Source: Hymenobacter montanus (GTDB taxonomy: Bacteria; Bacteroidota; Bacteroidia; Cytophagales; Hymenobacteraceae). Taken from it: a stretch of 64,000 nucleotides of DNA. Position 1 is the stretch's first letter. Every line of letters begins with the position of its first letter. Location: NCBI RefSeq assembly GCF_014699115.1, contig NZ_JACXAD010000021.1, positions 1-64,000 on the forward strand, written 5' to 3'. This document shows positions 43,470 to 51,191 of this stretch, piece by piece. A program made the position numbers and the translations under genes. The notes beneath the pieces are model-generated. The model ran no database searches, was not told where the DNA came from, and saw only the letters and a list, made by a program, of their open reading frames with translations.

Positions 43470-44150
43470 TCAGCCCCGCCACAGAAAAGGAAACAACACG
43501 TACGACACCGCGCCCACCAGCATGTTCAGCGCCAGCAGCGTGAGCAGCGACTGCTGGCTCACGCTCCGGTCCAACCCATCAAGGGCGTTCTTACTTACCT
43601 TGATGAGCAGCAGCAGCATGGGTACCATCAGCGGGAAGCCCAGGATGGCCATGAGGGTGGCCCCGTTGCCCCCGGCCTTGGCCGCGATGCCCGATACCAG
43701 GGTCAGCGTAGTCGCAAAGCCGATGGCCCCAAGCAGCAGGTTGCCCACAAACAGCGGGGCGTCCTGAATGGGGTTGCCGAGGAACACCGTGTAGAGAAAC
43801 AGCCCCAGCAAGGCTACGGCCGTCAACAGCAGGGCATTGTACAGCATCTTGGCCAGGATAATGGCCTGGGGCCGCACCAGCGTGTAGTAGTAGAGGCGCT
43901 GACCGGGGCTCTCCTGCATAAACCCTTTGGCTACGGCATTAATGGCCGCAAACAGCAGGATAACCCACAGCAGCGCGTTCCAGGCCGGGGCCGGCGGCTG
44001 TCCTCCACGCAGGCTAAAGCTCAGGAAGCACACGAATACCGTGCTGCCCACGTACAGCAGCAGCCCACCCAAGGCCGCGCGCTGCCGCCATTCGAGGCGA
44101 AAGTCCTTGGCTAACAGGGTGTAAATCTCGCGAAGCAGCGGCACGGGCAC
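43470..44150 (-). CDS. ccmB: Heme ABC exporter membrane protein CcmB
   Basis: Membrane component of the CcmAB ABC transporter that frees holo-CcmE from CcmC. Six helices; LLREIYTLLAKDFRLEWRQRAALGG at the N-terminus and FAAINAVAKGF near 70 are CcmB-like. I prefer the GTG at 44150 (226 residues), because a TAnnTTTG element ends 18 bases before it; the open frame reaches an ATG at 44225 (251 residues). No ccmA gene is adjacent. Just upstream lies a remnant of the RHS array. Confidence 0.85.
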   Translation of the reverse strand: MPVPLLREIYTLLAKDFRLEWRQRAALGGLLLYVGSTVFVCFLSFSLRGGQPPAPAWNALLWVILLFAAINAVAKGFMQESPGQRLYYYTLVRPQAIILAKMLYNALLLTAVALLGLFLYTVFLGNPIQDAPLFVGNLLLGAIGFATTLTLVSGIAAKAGGNGATLMAILGFPLMVPMLLLLIKVSKNALDGLDRSVSQQSLLTLLALNMLVGAVSYVLFPFLWRG

Positions 44151-44168
44151 GGGGGTGGTTTGGGGCCG

Positions 44169-44176
44169 CAAAGATA
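44169..44176 (-). promoter_or_regulatory. Possible -7 element of ccmB
   Basis: TATCTTTG on the minus strand, 18 bases before the preferred GTG start. No clear -33 element. Confidence 0.4.
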
Positions 44177-44225
44177 CGAACGAACCCACCCCGAACGCAT
44201 GGCTTATAGTTACTCCAGTGTTCAT

Positions 44226-44453
44226 CTAAGCATACACGTACCAGCCCTGGGGCACCACCATCCTCAAGCGCAACGCCTCGTAGTGGTTCAGCGCCACTGC
44301 GCTCAGCTGTTGGGTCTGCTGGCCAATTAGGTTGCTGGCAGCGTCAAAAACGAGCAGGCTCATGTGCCCTGGGGCACCCCACCGCTTGAATGCAAAGAGC
44401 GCTGGTGGAGTCGCGTGTACCCAAGCGGATGAGCAGCGGCGCGCCCTGCCCAC
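44226..44453 (-). pseudogene. RHS tip remnant next to ccmB
   Basis: Part of the repeated RHS tip: LLVFDAASNLIGQQTQQLSA...EALRLRMVVPQ matches the same segment of the long gene but diverges at its start and breaks off at WYVYA followed by TAG. The stop is directly adjacent to the ATG at 44225. It is the far end of the toxin array and too degenerate to be functional. Confidence 0.7.
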
Positions 44454-44483
44454 GTAGAAACCGACCGGGTGCCCACCGACAAT

Positions 44484-44744
44484 TTAAGCGAACCCTAACG
44501 GATACCATATACCACGGGTGTGAGGTGAACCCATATTCGGCCGCACATGATTAGCATCGAGGGCGCTTACATCAATATTCTCAGTACAATATTCCACTTC
44601 AGGTAACTCTTTATGCGAAAATATTCGTTCCTTAATAAGCTTGAGGGCATCTTCGTAATTGTATGCTGTGACACCAAAATTTCTATTGCTGTATGGTCTT
44701 GTGTTAAACCCAAACCAATACCTTGTCAAGAAGGTCTTATGCAT
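44484..44744 (-). CDS. Small AT-rich protein, putative immunity protein
   Basis: An 86-residue protein. It contains FGVTAYNYEDALKLIKERIF near 23 and ends NHVRPNMGSPHTRGIWYPLGF, a pattern I associate with small Bacteroidota proteins near RHS toxins; I cannot name a Pfam family. AT-rich relative to the chromosome. It lies 24 bases after the RHS cassette ending at 44769, the immunity position. Immunity function is inference. Confidence 0.55.
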   Translation of the reverse strand: MHKTFLTRYWFGFNTRPYSNRNFGVTAYNYEDALKLIKERIFSHKELPEVEYCTENIDVSALDANHVRPNMGSPHTRGIWYPLGFA

Positions 44745-44768
44745 TTTGCCGTATTATTAACGTGAGGG

Positions 44769-45578
44769 CTAGGGCATAAATATAGGTCGTGCATTAAGCG
44801 CAAATTTAATTGCGGGCCCGATACGAGGATTGTAAGTGCGCCCAATAATTCCTGTTTGGGTATTAAATTTCGGTAGCTTCCTTCGAGCTTTTGACAAAGC
44901 GGGCGTCGTCTGGCGCGTGAGCCCGGCCAGTTCCAGCCCCGTGGGGTGGTACTGCGTTTCCTGCACCAGCAGCCCTTGGCGATGCTCGACGGTGACGTCG
45001 TCAAAGAAGACATCGACATTGCTCTCGTTGCCCACATAGGCACTCACGTACCCGTCCTGCGGCACCACCACCTGCAAGCGCAACGCCTCGTAGTTATTGA
45101 GCGCCGCCGCGCTCAATTGCTGGGTTTGCTGGCTCACCAGGTTGCTGTCGGCGTCAAAGACGAGCAGCCGCACGTAGCCCCGGGGTACGCCGCCACTCAG
45201 CTGTGGTACTGCGGCCAAGCCCGCCGCCACGCCCACTTGCAGCAGCGGCAGCCCCCCACGAGGTACCCCGTCGGGCGGCGTCGGCTGGCTCGGCGCGGGC
45301 TGCAAGAGCCCGGTCAGGAACGAAGCCAGCGAGAACCAGAAGTTATGCGGTACCGCCTGCGGATAGAGTCCTGGCGCGGTCACGCGCACCGTATCGCCCC
45401 GCTGCACGGCCAGTTGCTTCAGCGGGCCCAGCGGCTGGGGCGTGCTGCCCCCCGCGTTGAGCCGAGCCGCGTACTGGCCCGAGCGAGCCCGGGATCCGAC
45501 AAGCTGCGCCACGGGCGGGCTGAAGGGAAGTCCCCACCAAGGAGGTAGGGAACCTTCGCAGCCAGTATGGCGGGGCAA
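44769..45578 (-). pseudogene. RHS tip cassette without N-terminus and with truncated core
   Basis: Residues 20-205 are nearly identical to the tip of the long RHS protein (SPPVAQ, ARSGQYAARLNAGGS, LAVQRGDTV, LLVFDADSNLV, VFFDDVTVEHRQG). After LAGLTRQT the core motif LNQYKFNGKEF is missing; instead a 45-residue tail (KLPKFNTQTGIIGRTYNP...ARPIFMP) begins. No credible start or RBS. It looks like a silent tip with a truncated toxin junction; another reading frame of the tail is also open, so the true tail is uncertain. Confidence 0.65.
44890..45520 (-). repeat. RHS tip block, copy 5
   Basis: Starts at SPPVAQ and includes ARSGQYAARLNAGGS, so it extends further upstream than copies 2-4, but it lacks the core. 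Confidence 0.65.
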
Positions 45579-45777
45579 CTGGTTGGTGCTATCGACACAT
45601 CAAAGAACGAAGCGGTCCGCATAGGACTACCGGATGCCACTGCTGCTGCAACAATAGCTTTGTGATCAAGGCTTCATAGTTATTTAGAGTAGCACTTATC
45701 TATTGTTCGCTAGCCTACCAGTGAGGAGTCCTTAGTGAAAGTCAAAGAGCAACCTACCTAAAATTAGAGTGCCGCCT

Positions 45778-46179
45778 TTAGTGTTTATAAAATAAGATGC
45801 CAGGCCCAGGTGATTCACTTTCATAGTAAGCCAATTTGCCAGGTATAAAGGATAGTATGGAACCAAATGCCCTGCCCAATACTAGCTCTATTGAACCCTG
45901 AACAGGAATCTCTTTTCCAGATATAACCTTGTCTTCGGATATAATATAACAACTGTCTTTTTTATAGACTTTATCTACAAATTTGTAGATAAAGTCTATT
46001 TGTGCAGTTGGGCTACCTTTAGGTAGTGGTTGAATAAATCTCTCCTCAAATGCATTTAAGTGAGCTAGGCGCGCTGCGAATGACGGCTCTCCCGATTCTA
46101 GCAAAGCTAAGCATCTACCTTTTCGTTCCTTGGAAATAAAGGAATTTATAAATTCCTTGGCATGCAGATTATTCGTCAT
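45778..46179 (-). CDS. AT-rich protein, putative immunity protein
   Basis: A 133-residue soluble protein from the ATG at 46179 (MTNNLHAKEF). It has an alpha-helical first half and LVLGRAFGSILSFIPGKLAYYESESPG near the end. I know no family. It overlaps the end of the preceding small gene by 11 bases, so both are read together behind the interrupted cassette. An immunity or accessory role is inferred from position only. Confidence 0.5.
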   Translation of the reverse strand: MTNNLHAKEFINSFISKERKGRCLALLESGEPSFAARLAHLNAFEERFIQPLPKGSPTAQIDFIYKFVDKVYKKDSCYIISEDKVISGKEIPVQGSIELVLGRAFGSILSFIPGKLAYYESESPGPGILFYKH

Positions 46180-46462
46180 AAGTATAAAAAACGTCAAATT
46201 CCGTTGTGAAATTCTTTTGAGATTTTGCTGCAAGTCTATGCAGCTTTTTTGTTTGAAGTGAGTTTTCAGGTTGAAAAATCTCCAAATCATCAATAGATTC
46301 TACTCGGAGATAGTATTCACTGAGCTCCTGAGTTATGTTTTTAATTGCAACATCTCTATTTTCAGCATAAGTAACTACATTAACTACAACTCCTTTATAA
46401 TTTTTAAAAGGGCCAGCGTCAAAATTTGGCATGGCATTAACTGTACTAATCCAAATGGGCAT
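46169..46462 (-). CDS. Small AT-rich protein, putative immunity protein
   Basis: A 97-residue soluble protein with NYKGVVVNVVTYAENRDVAIKNI near 21-43. The layout (N-terminal strand followed by helix with repeated Asn/Ile) resembles the 86-residue protein at 44484. It lies 40 bases after the toxin tail that ends at 46503, the standard immunity position. Family unknown. Confidence 0.55.
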   Translation of the reverse strand: MPIWISTVNAMPNFDAGPFKNYKGVVVNVVTYAENRDVAIKNITQELSEYYLRVESIDDLEIFQPENSLQTKKLHRLAAKSQKNFTTEFDVFYTYDE

Positions 46463-46502
46463 AAGTGATTTCTCTTAGAGTAAGTGCGAGGAAGAGGCTG
46501 AC

Positions 46503-47588
46503 TTAATTTGATGAATTTTTAGGATAATGATAGTGGACATTATTGCTCACTTTCCCTGCATTGCTACCATAGTCTTTTGATTCTTTACCTTTTCCTTCTA
46601 CTCCGTTGCCATTATGAAAGTGATCACCGCCTTTCGTATCCTTAGTATACTTCACCGGCGTTCATCTTCCTCCATTTGCCCTATCATTACGGGCAGCATC
46701 TTTGGCTTGTTTAAAAGTTCCTTTGTTAACAGTAACCGGACGGGGTTTTACCCCATCTCCTCCTATTGGTTGCTTGGTCTTTGGGTCCATTGCTCTTCCT
46801 CCGTTCGTCTGACTTTTAGGTAAAGGTCTTCCAGTGCGACTAAGGTTATCACCTGACTTGACAGAGTTGAGTACCCACTGCCGCATTAGTGGCACTTCTA
46901 AACCTGCTGGCATGCCAGCATCACCACCTTTAAACACTTCTTCTAAAGTTTGTGCAGACGGCATATTGTTGGTTACCCACGTTCCGGCAGCAACGGCCGC
47001 TCCGATTAAGCCAATCGCTAAGGATACTTCCTGAAGTGTTTGCACCGTCTCTTCAACAATCCCTGGAGGTGGCATAACTATCTGAGCGACTGGAACTCCT
47101 CCTCCTGGGTTGCGGCCATCCGGGTCATTAAAGCGCACGGCGTTATCATAGCTAAAGGCATAGGGCGACAAGGCTTCCTGGCCGTTCTCCACCTCGGGGT
47201 CCACCCCGGGCAGGCGGTCAATTTGCGCGTCGAACATGCGCCAGTCGAGCTGGGTCCAGTTCAGGCCCAGATCCGCCTGGAACTCCTTGCCATTCCACCG
47301 GTACTGGTTCAGCGGCTTCAGCCCCGGTGTCTCGCGCGTGAGCCCGGCCAGTTCCAGCCCCGTGGGGTCGTACTGCGTCTCCTGCACTTGCAGCCCTTGG
47401 CGGTGCTCGACGGTGACATCATCAAAGAAGACATCGACGTTGCTCTCGTTGCCCACATACGCACTCACGTACCCGTCCTGCGGCACCACCACCTGCAAGC
47501 GCAGCGACTCGTAGTTGTTCAACGCCGCCGCACTCAACTGCTGGGTCTGCTGGCTGACCAGGTTGCTGTCGGCATCAAAGACGAGCAA
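46503..47588 (-). pseudogene. RHS tip plus toxin, interrupted by in-frame TGA
   Basis: Residues 1-150 are an RHS tip with core LNQYRWNGKEFQADLGLNW and DPEVENGQEALSPYAF, then a linker and toxin region. A TGA at 46662-46664 ends the frame, yet the same frame stays open for 52 more codons (TPVKYTKDTKGGDHFHNG...NNVHYHYPKNSSN) to TAA at 46503. That His-rich tail is plausibly the toxin's catalytic end. The upstream end is frameshifted (see finding). Likely non-functional as it stands. Confidence 0.7.
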
Positions 47589-47620
47589 GCGTACGTAGCC
47601 CGGGGCACCCCGCCGCTCAA
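47105..47620 (-). repeat. RHS tip block, copy 4
   Basis: Same core variant as copy 3, nearly identical at the DNA level over several hundred bases. Frameshifted at about 47600. Confidence 0.7.
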
Positions 47621-47740
47621 CTGGAGCACGGAAGTCAGACCTGGCGTACCCGGACCACCACAGGGGCGTGGTTGGGGCCCTCGTGCACGCTCACCGTCTG
47701 TACTAGCTGGCTTGTTAATAAAGAAAACGTGTCGCACGTG
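47589..47740 (-). pseudogene. Frameshifted, chimeric start of the interrupted cassette
   Basis: The tip continues upstream in another frame: PQLSGGVPRG has lost one base (CCCGGGG where the other copies have CCCCGGGG). Further up, the sequence switches to one resembling SVHQGPNHAPV, normally about 1.5 kb earlier in the long gene. It is a recombination or deletion scar. Confidence 0.6.
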
Positions 47741-47756
47741 GCACAAACAATCTGAG

Positions 47757-48200
47757 CTATTTTGTGTAAATTTCAATATTAACCTGTTGGTGGATTAGAG
47801 GATTTATTGGCAATATAGTTTGAGGAATGAGACTAAGCAAAGAATCAGATAGCTCTTTCCTATCTAACGCCTTACTAGGGGCTGCTACTAAATAATATAA
47901 CGGACTTTCGTAATTATTTAGGATTGATTTATCGTAAGAAAAAAGCCCACGTCTAGCAAAATTTAAAAATGATTCCACGTAAAGATCAAACGATTTTTGA
48001 TCGGGTAGTGATACAAAGTTACTGAGATCCTCATTTATGATAACCTCAGGCGAAACAATAGGTAATGAAAGCACTTTAGTGGCAAGTTCCGATATATGCT
48101 CGTCTACAAAATAAGGGACAAGCCCTCCTGCTGATGCAAAATGTAAAACAGCATTTAAATTATTAAATGCAAACCAGTCGACATCAACTCCTTTAAACAT
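47757..48200 (-). CDS. AT-rich hypothetical protein, putative immunity protein
   Basis: A 147-residue protein with no signal peptide. Features: DVDWFAFNNLNAVLHFASAGG near the N-terminus and VSPEVIINEDLSNFVSLPDQ near 50-69. Family unknown. It is 63 bases after the Imm53-like gene, and no toxin gene lies directly before it, so it may be an orphan immunity gene retained from a lost cassette. Confidence 0.55.
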   Translation of the reverse strand: MFKGVDVDWFAFNNLNAVLHFASAGGLVPYFVDEHISELATKVLSLPIVSPEVIINEDLSNFVSLPDQKSFDLYVESFLNFARRGLFSYDKSILNNYESPLYYLVAAPSKALDRKELSDSLLSLIPQTILPINPLIHQQVNIEIYTK

Positions 48201-48263
48201 TTGAATTTATTTAGCTGTATAGCCGTAGGAGAAGGGCTTGCGCACGACCACCGAGACGTAAGT

Positions 48264-48833
48264 TTAACTAGCATGTTTGGCATGTATATAATTCCATCCA
48301 TAACGATACACTAGCATGATTAATGATTGCATATCAAGATCAGAATTATTAATCAGCTTTTCAAGAATAGGACGAATAGCATTTGCTAGAGAAGCACCCT
48401 TTTCATGCATATTAGCTGAAGATATTTGCTCTTCATCTATTATCTTATATAAGTACTCTCTGACTGGCTTAGGTAAACCTTTACTTATAGAATATCCCTC
48501 CGCAAAAGGGATCATACGTGCCTGTGGACGATCCGCCAGATACCTTGCCTCTCCTAGTTCAACAAGGGCCTTGAAATCCGAAATCACAAAATCCAGTTTA
48601 TTAGGACTACACAAGCTACTGAAAACACCATCAACAATAACGATACTATACCAATCGCCTGCGGATTCTTCTATTGTTGGGATGCTGATTCGTACATCTT
48701 CTAACTCAGTATACGCTAGGTCTATTTTTATAGACCACCCAGGGTTATCCAAGGTACATATTTTTATTCCATATTCATGCTCCCATTCTTCGTCGCATTG
48801 GGAGAGAAACCATTGTTGAAGCCAGGTAAGCAT
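48264..48833 (-). CDS. Imm53-like immunity protein with extra C-terminal region
   Basis: Residues 1-100 match the immunity protein 53 family: MLTWLQQWFLSQCDEEWEHEYGIKI, TLDNPGWSIKIDL, and DWYSIVIVDGVF. These proteins neutralise a partner toxin of a polymorphic-toxin system. Residues 100-189 (ADRPQARMIPFAEGY, KPVREYLYKIIDEEQ) are not part of the usual 100-residue domain and may be a fused second domain. It stands directly after an orphan toxin-tail fragment (48925-49041), a natural immunity position. Confidence 0.75.
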   Translation of the reverse strand: MLTWLQQWFLSQCDEEWEHEYGIKICTLDNPGWSIKIDLAYTELEDVRISIPTIEESAGDWYSIVIVDGVFSSLCSPNKLDFVISDFKALVELGEARYLADRPQARMIPFAEGYSISKGLPKPVREYLYKIIDEEQISSANMHEKGASLANAIRPILEKLINNSDLDMQSLIMLVYRYGWNYIHAKHAS

Positions 48834-48924
48834 AGCAGTAGGTTGGGTAAGTTCTGGCAGATAAATAAGCCATTGCGATGTTGTGTGTTTAGCTTAACTG
48901 ACGCGCTTCTGTGTAGAATTAAGC

Positions 48925-49041
48925 TTAGAACCTTTGGTTTCGAGGTAACTCGTATGTTTTGGGCGGTCTAACGCCTCCTGGAATTGTTTTGCCATTCATG
49001 TGAGGTGTGGGTACACCATTATGTGGCGCATGAGGCCTACT
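48925..49041 (-). pseudogene. Orphan toxin tail, type 24-like
   Basis: A 38-codon open stretch follows a TAG at 49042-49044: SRPHAPHNGVPTPHMNGK then TIPGGVRPPKTYELPR, ending with TAA. TPHxxG..IPGGVRP resembles the C-terminus of bacterial toxin 24 proteins. It has no start codon of its own and no RHS tip. It overlaps the end of the preceding immunity gene by five bases. Confidence 0.6.
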
Positions 49042-49420
49042 CTAATAAATTAACAATCACTTTTTCTGCAAGTATTTCCAGATATACGTCTTCGCAAAAA
49101 TGCATATAGAAGCAACACCTTCCTTGTGAATCGAAATCTTGCAACGTGTTTTTAAGTTCTATTCTCCCTTTGTAGAAATTGTCCAAAGTTAATGGGCCAT
49201 TGAAATTAAAGCACATGTTCATTTTAACTATTTCCGCATTCGTCAAAACAATTTCTAGGTTAGAATCATCCCGGCTAAGAAGAGAAATTTTTAGCTCATC
49301 TCTTATCATCGAGATACCTACACAATCAAAATCATTGTGTAGATCAATGTTAAAGCCGGGAAAGCTTATGTTCAGAACGCTTTCAAAAAAAGGGGTTGGT
49401 GTAAGGTCAATTGATTTCAT
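49037..49420 (-). CDS. Putative immunity protein coupled to the type 24-like toxin
   Basis: A 127-residue AT-rich soluble protein (PTPFFESVLNISFPGFNIDL, FNFNGPLTLDNFYKGRIEL). Family unknown to me. Its ATG at 49418-49420 overlaps the toxin stop codon by one base, the tightest coupling in the array. Such overlap makes it the most likely immunity partner of the toxin at 49420-50835. Confidence 0.7.
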   Translation of the reverse strand: MKSIDLTPTPFFESVLNISFPGFNIDLHNDFDCVGISMIRDELKISLLSRDDSNLEIVLTNAEIVKMNMCFNFNGPLTLDNFYKGRIELKNTLQDFDSQGRCCFYMHFCEDVYLEILAEKVIVNLLE

Positions 49421-50835
49421 TATTGTTTCTCAAGATATTTTCTTACCAGTCTCACATCCTGTTTCGTCATAGCTTGCGCTGCATTCACACCTTTAGTCAT
49501 AGGTGACATACTTTTTTGTACACCATTAACAAAATTCCGCTGATATTTCTGTAGATGAGGTGTGGGGACATTGCCATGGGTTTTTCCAGCTAAATCATAT
49601 CTAGTTTGGCCCTCTACTGTTTTAATTGTAACGGAGTTTTTTCCACCATTAGCTCTGTCTTTTACATTATTAGCCTGTTCTTTAACCGATGGTGCTTGTC
49701 CATTAGAAGCCCTACTCGCGTTATAGCGTCCATTGTGGTCGTTGTTGAGCAAGTTACTCATGCCGTTAGCAGCCGTATTGGCGCCGTGAGCCGCAACGGC
49801 TGCGCCCCCGGCCGCTACGGCAAACCCCGCCACGGCCCCCACACCGGTTTCCGCCAGGGCCACCCCACCCACGGCCCCGGTGGTGGCTACCACGGCCCCC
49901 TCCCCCATCTGCCAAATCCCTTGCGCGACACTGGCCAAATCGCCGACGGTCTGGCCCGCGTGTGCCGCCGGAGTGTACGCCGCCACACGCGGCACCCCAT
50001 TGCCAACCGACTGATTGCCCCCAGGTAAGGTCGTCGCATTCGACACCACGGCGTTCACGAAAGCATTGGTAAAGTCGGCTACCGCGATGAGCGCGCCCCC
50101 AATGCCTTCGCCCGGATAGCGCCCGTTGGGGTCATTGAAGCGCACAGCGTTATCATAGCTAAAGGCATAGGGCGACAAGGCTTCCTGGCCGTTCTCCACC
50201 TCGGGGTCCACCCCGGGCAGGCGGTCAATTTGCGCGTCGAACATGCGCCAGTCGAGCTGGGTCCAGTTCAGGCCCAGATCCGCCTGGAACTCCTTGCCAT
50301 TCCACCGGTACTGGTTCAGCGGCTTCAGCCCCGGTGTCTCGCGCGTGAGCCCGGCCAGTTCCAGCCCCGTGGGGTCGTACTGCGTCTCCTGCACTTGCAG
50401 CCCTTGGCGGTGCTCGACGGTGACATCATCAAAGAAGACATCGACGTTGCTCTCATTGCTCACATAGGCGCTCACGTACCCGTCCTGCGGCACCACCACC
50501 TGCAAGCGCAGCGACTCATAGTTATTCAACGCCGCCGCACTCAACTGCTGAGTCTGCTGGCTCACCAGGTTGCTATCCGCGTCAAACACGAGCAAGCGCA
50601 CGTACCCCCGGGGCACGCCCCCACTCAGCTGCGGCACCGCCGCCAAGCCCGCCGCCACGCCCACTTGCAGCAGCGGCAGACCGCTGCGACGAACGCCGTC
50701 GGGCGGCTTCGGCTGGCTGGGTGAGGGCTGCAAGAGCCCGGTCAGAAACGAAGCCAGCGAAAACCAGAAGTTGTGCGCCTGCGCGTAGAGCCCTGGTGCG
50801 GTCACGGTCACCGTATCGCCCCGCTGCACGGCCAA
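49420..50835 (-). pseudogene. RHS tip cassette with type 24-like toxin
   Basis: Residues 5-250 are the repeated RHS tip and core (QRGDTVTVTAPG, LNQYRWNGKEFQADLGLNW, DPEVENGQEALSPYAFSYDNAVRFNDPNG). Then a Gly/Ala-rich linker (VGGVALAETGVGAVAGFAVAAGGAAVAAHG) and a toxin tail TRYDLAGKTHGNVPTPHLQKYQRNFVNG...DVRLVRKYLEKQ that matches bacterial toxin 24. The apparent start is a TTG inside the tip, with no N-terminus, so it is probably silent until recombined. Toxin frame intact. Confidence 0.75.
50105..50830 (-). repeat. RHS tip block, copy 3
   Basis: Begins at LAVQRGD; carries a different core variant (TQLDWRMFDAQIDRLPG) from the long gene and shares long identical DNA with copy 4 (for example 50160-50450 against 47150-47440). 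Confidence 0.7.
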
Positions 50836-50840
50836 CTGCG

Positions 50841-51191
50841 TTAAAGACTTAGCAATTTTTCCTCATACCATACATCCTCATAATCATGAGGAGCTACAAG
50901 AAATCGCCATCCAGGCGGTAACGCTAAATACTTTGCGATACGTGGTAAGATTTCTGTGATATGACTAAGGTGAAATGGCAGAAAGAAATCAGGGTCATCT
51001 GAGAATTCCTCACCTCCCCAAATATACCATCCAGAAGTATCACCTTCTATTGGATGACGTAAGCCATTCAATGGCATCACTCCAGCCAATGCCCCCTTGC
51101 TAATTCCAATTTTTAACTCGGAGTCAACTGCATAGTACTCCGTGTTGTACTTTAGACAAATAAGTTTCTGCTCTTCTGTATTAAAATCCAT
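50841..51191 (-). CDS. Imm33-like (DUF2185) immunity protein
   Basis: A 116-residue protein starting at the ATG at 51191 (MDFNTEEQKLICLKYNTEYY). It contains GWYIWGGEEFSDDPDFFLPFH near 65 and GWRFLVAPHDYEDVWYEEKLL near 93, a pattern seen in DUF2185/Imm33-type proteins; assignment from memory of the pattern. The start overlaps the toxin stop by 11 bases, so it is its likely immunity protein. Confidence 0.75.
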   Translation of the reverse strand: MDFNTEEQKLICLKYNTEYYAVDSELKIGISKGALAGVMPLNGLRHPIEGDTSGWYIWGGEEFSDDPDFFLPFHLSHITEILPRIAKYLALPPGWRFLVAPHDYEDVWYEEKLLSL

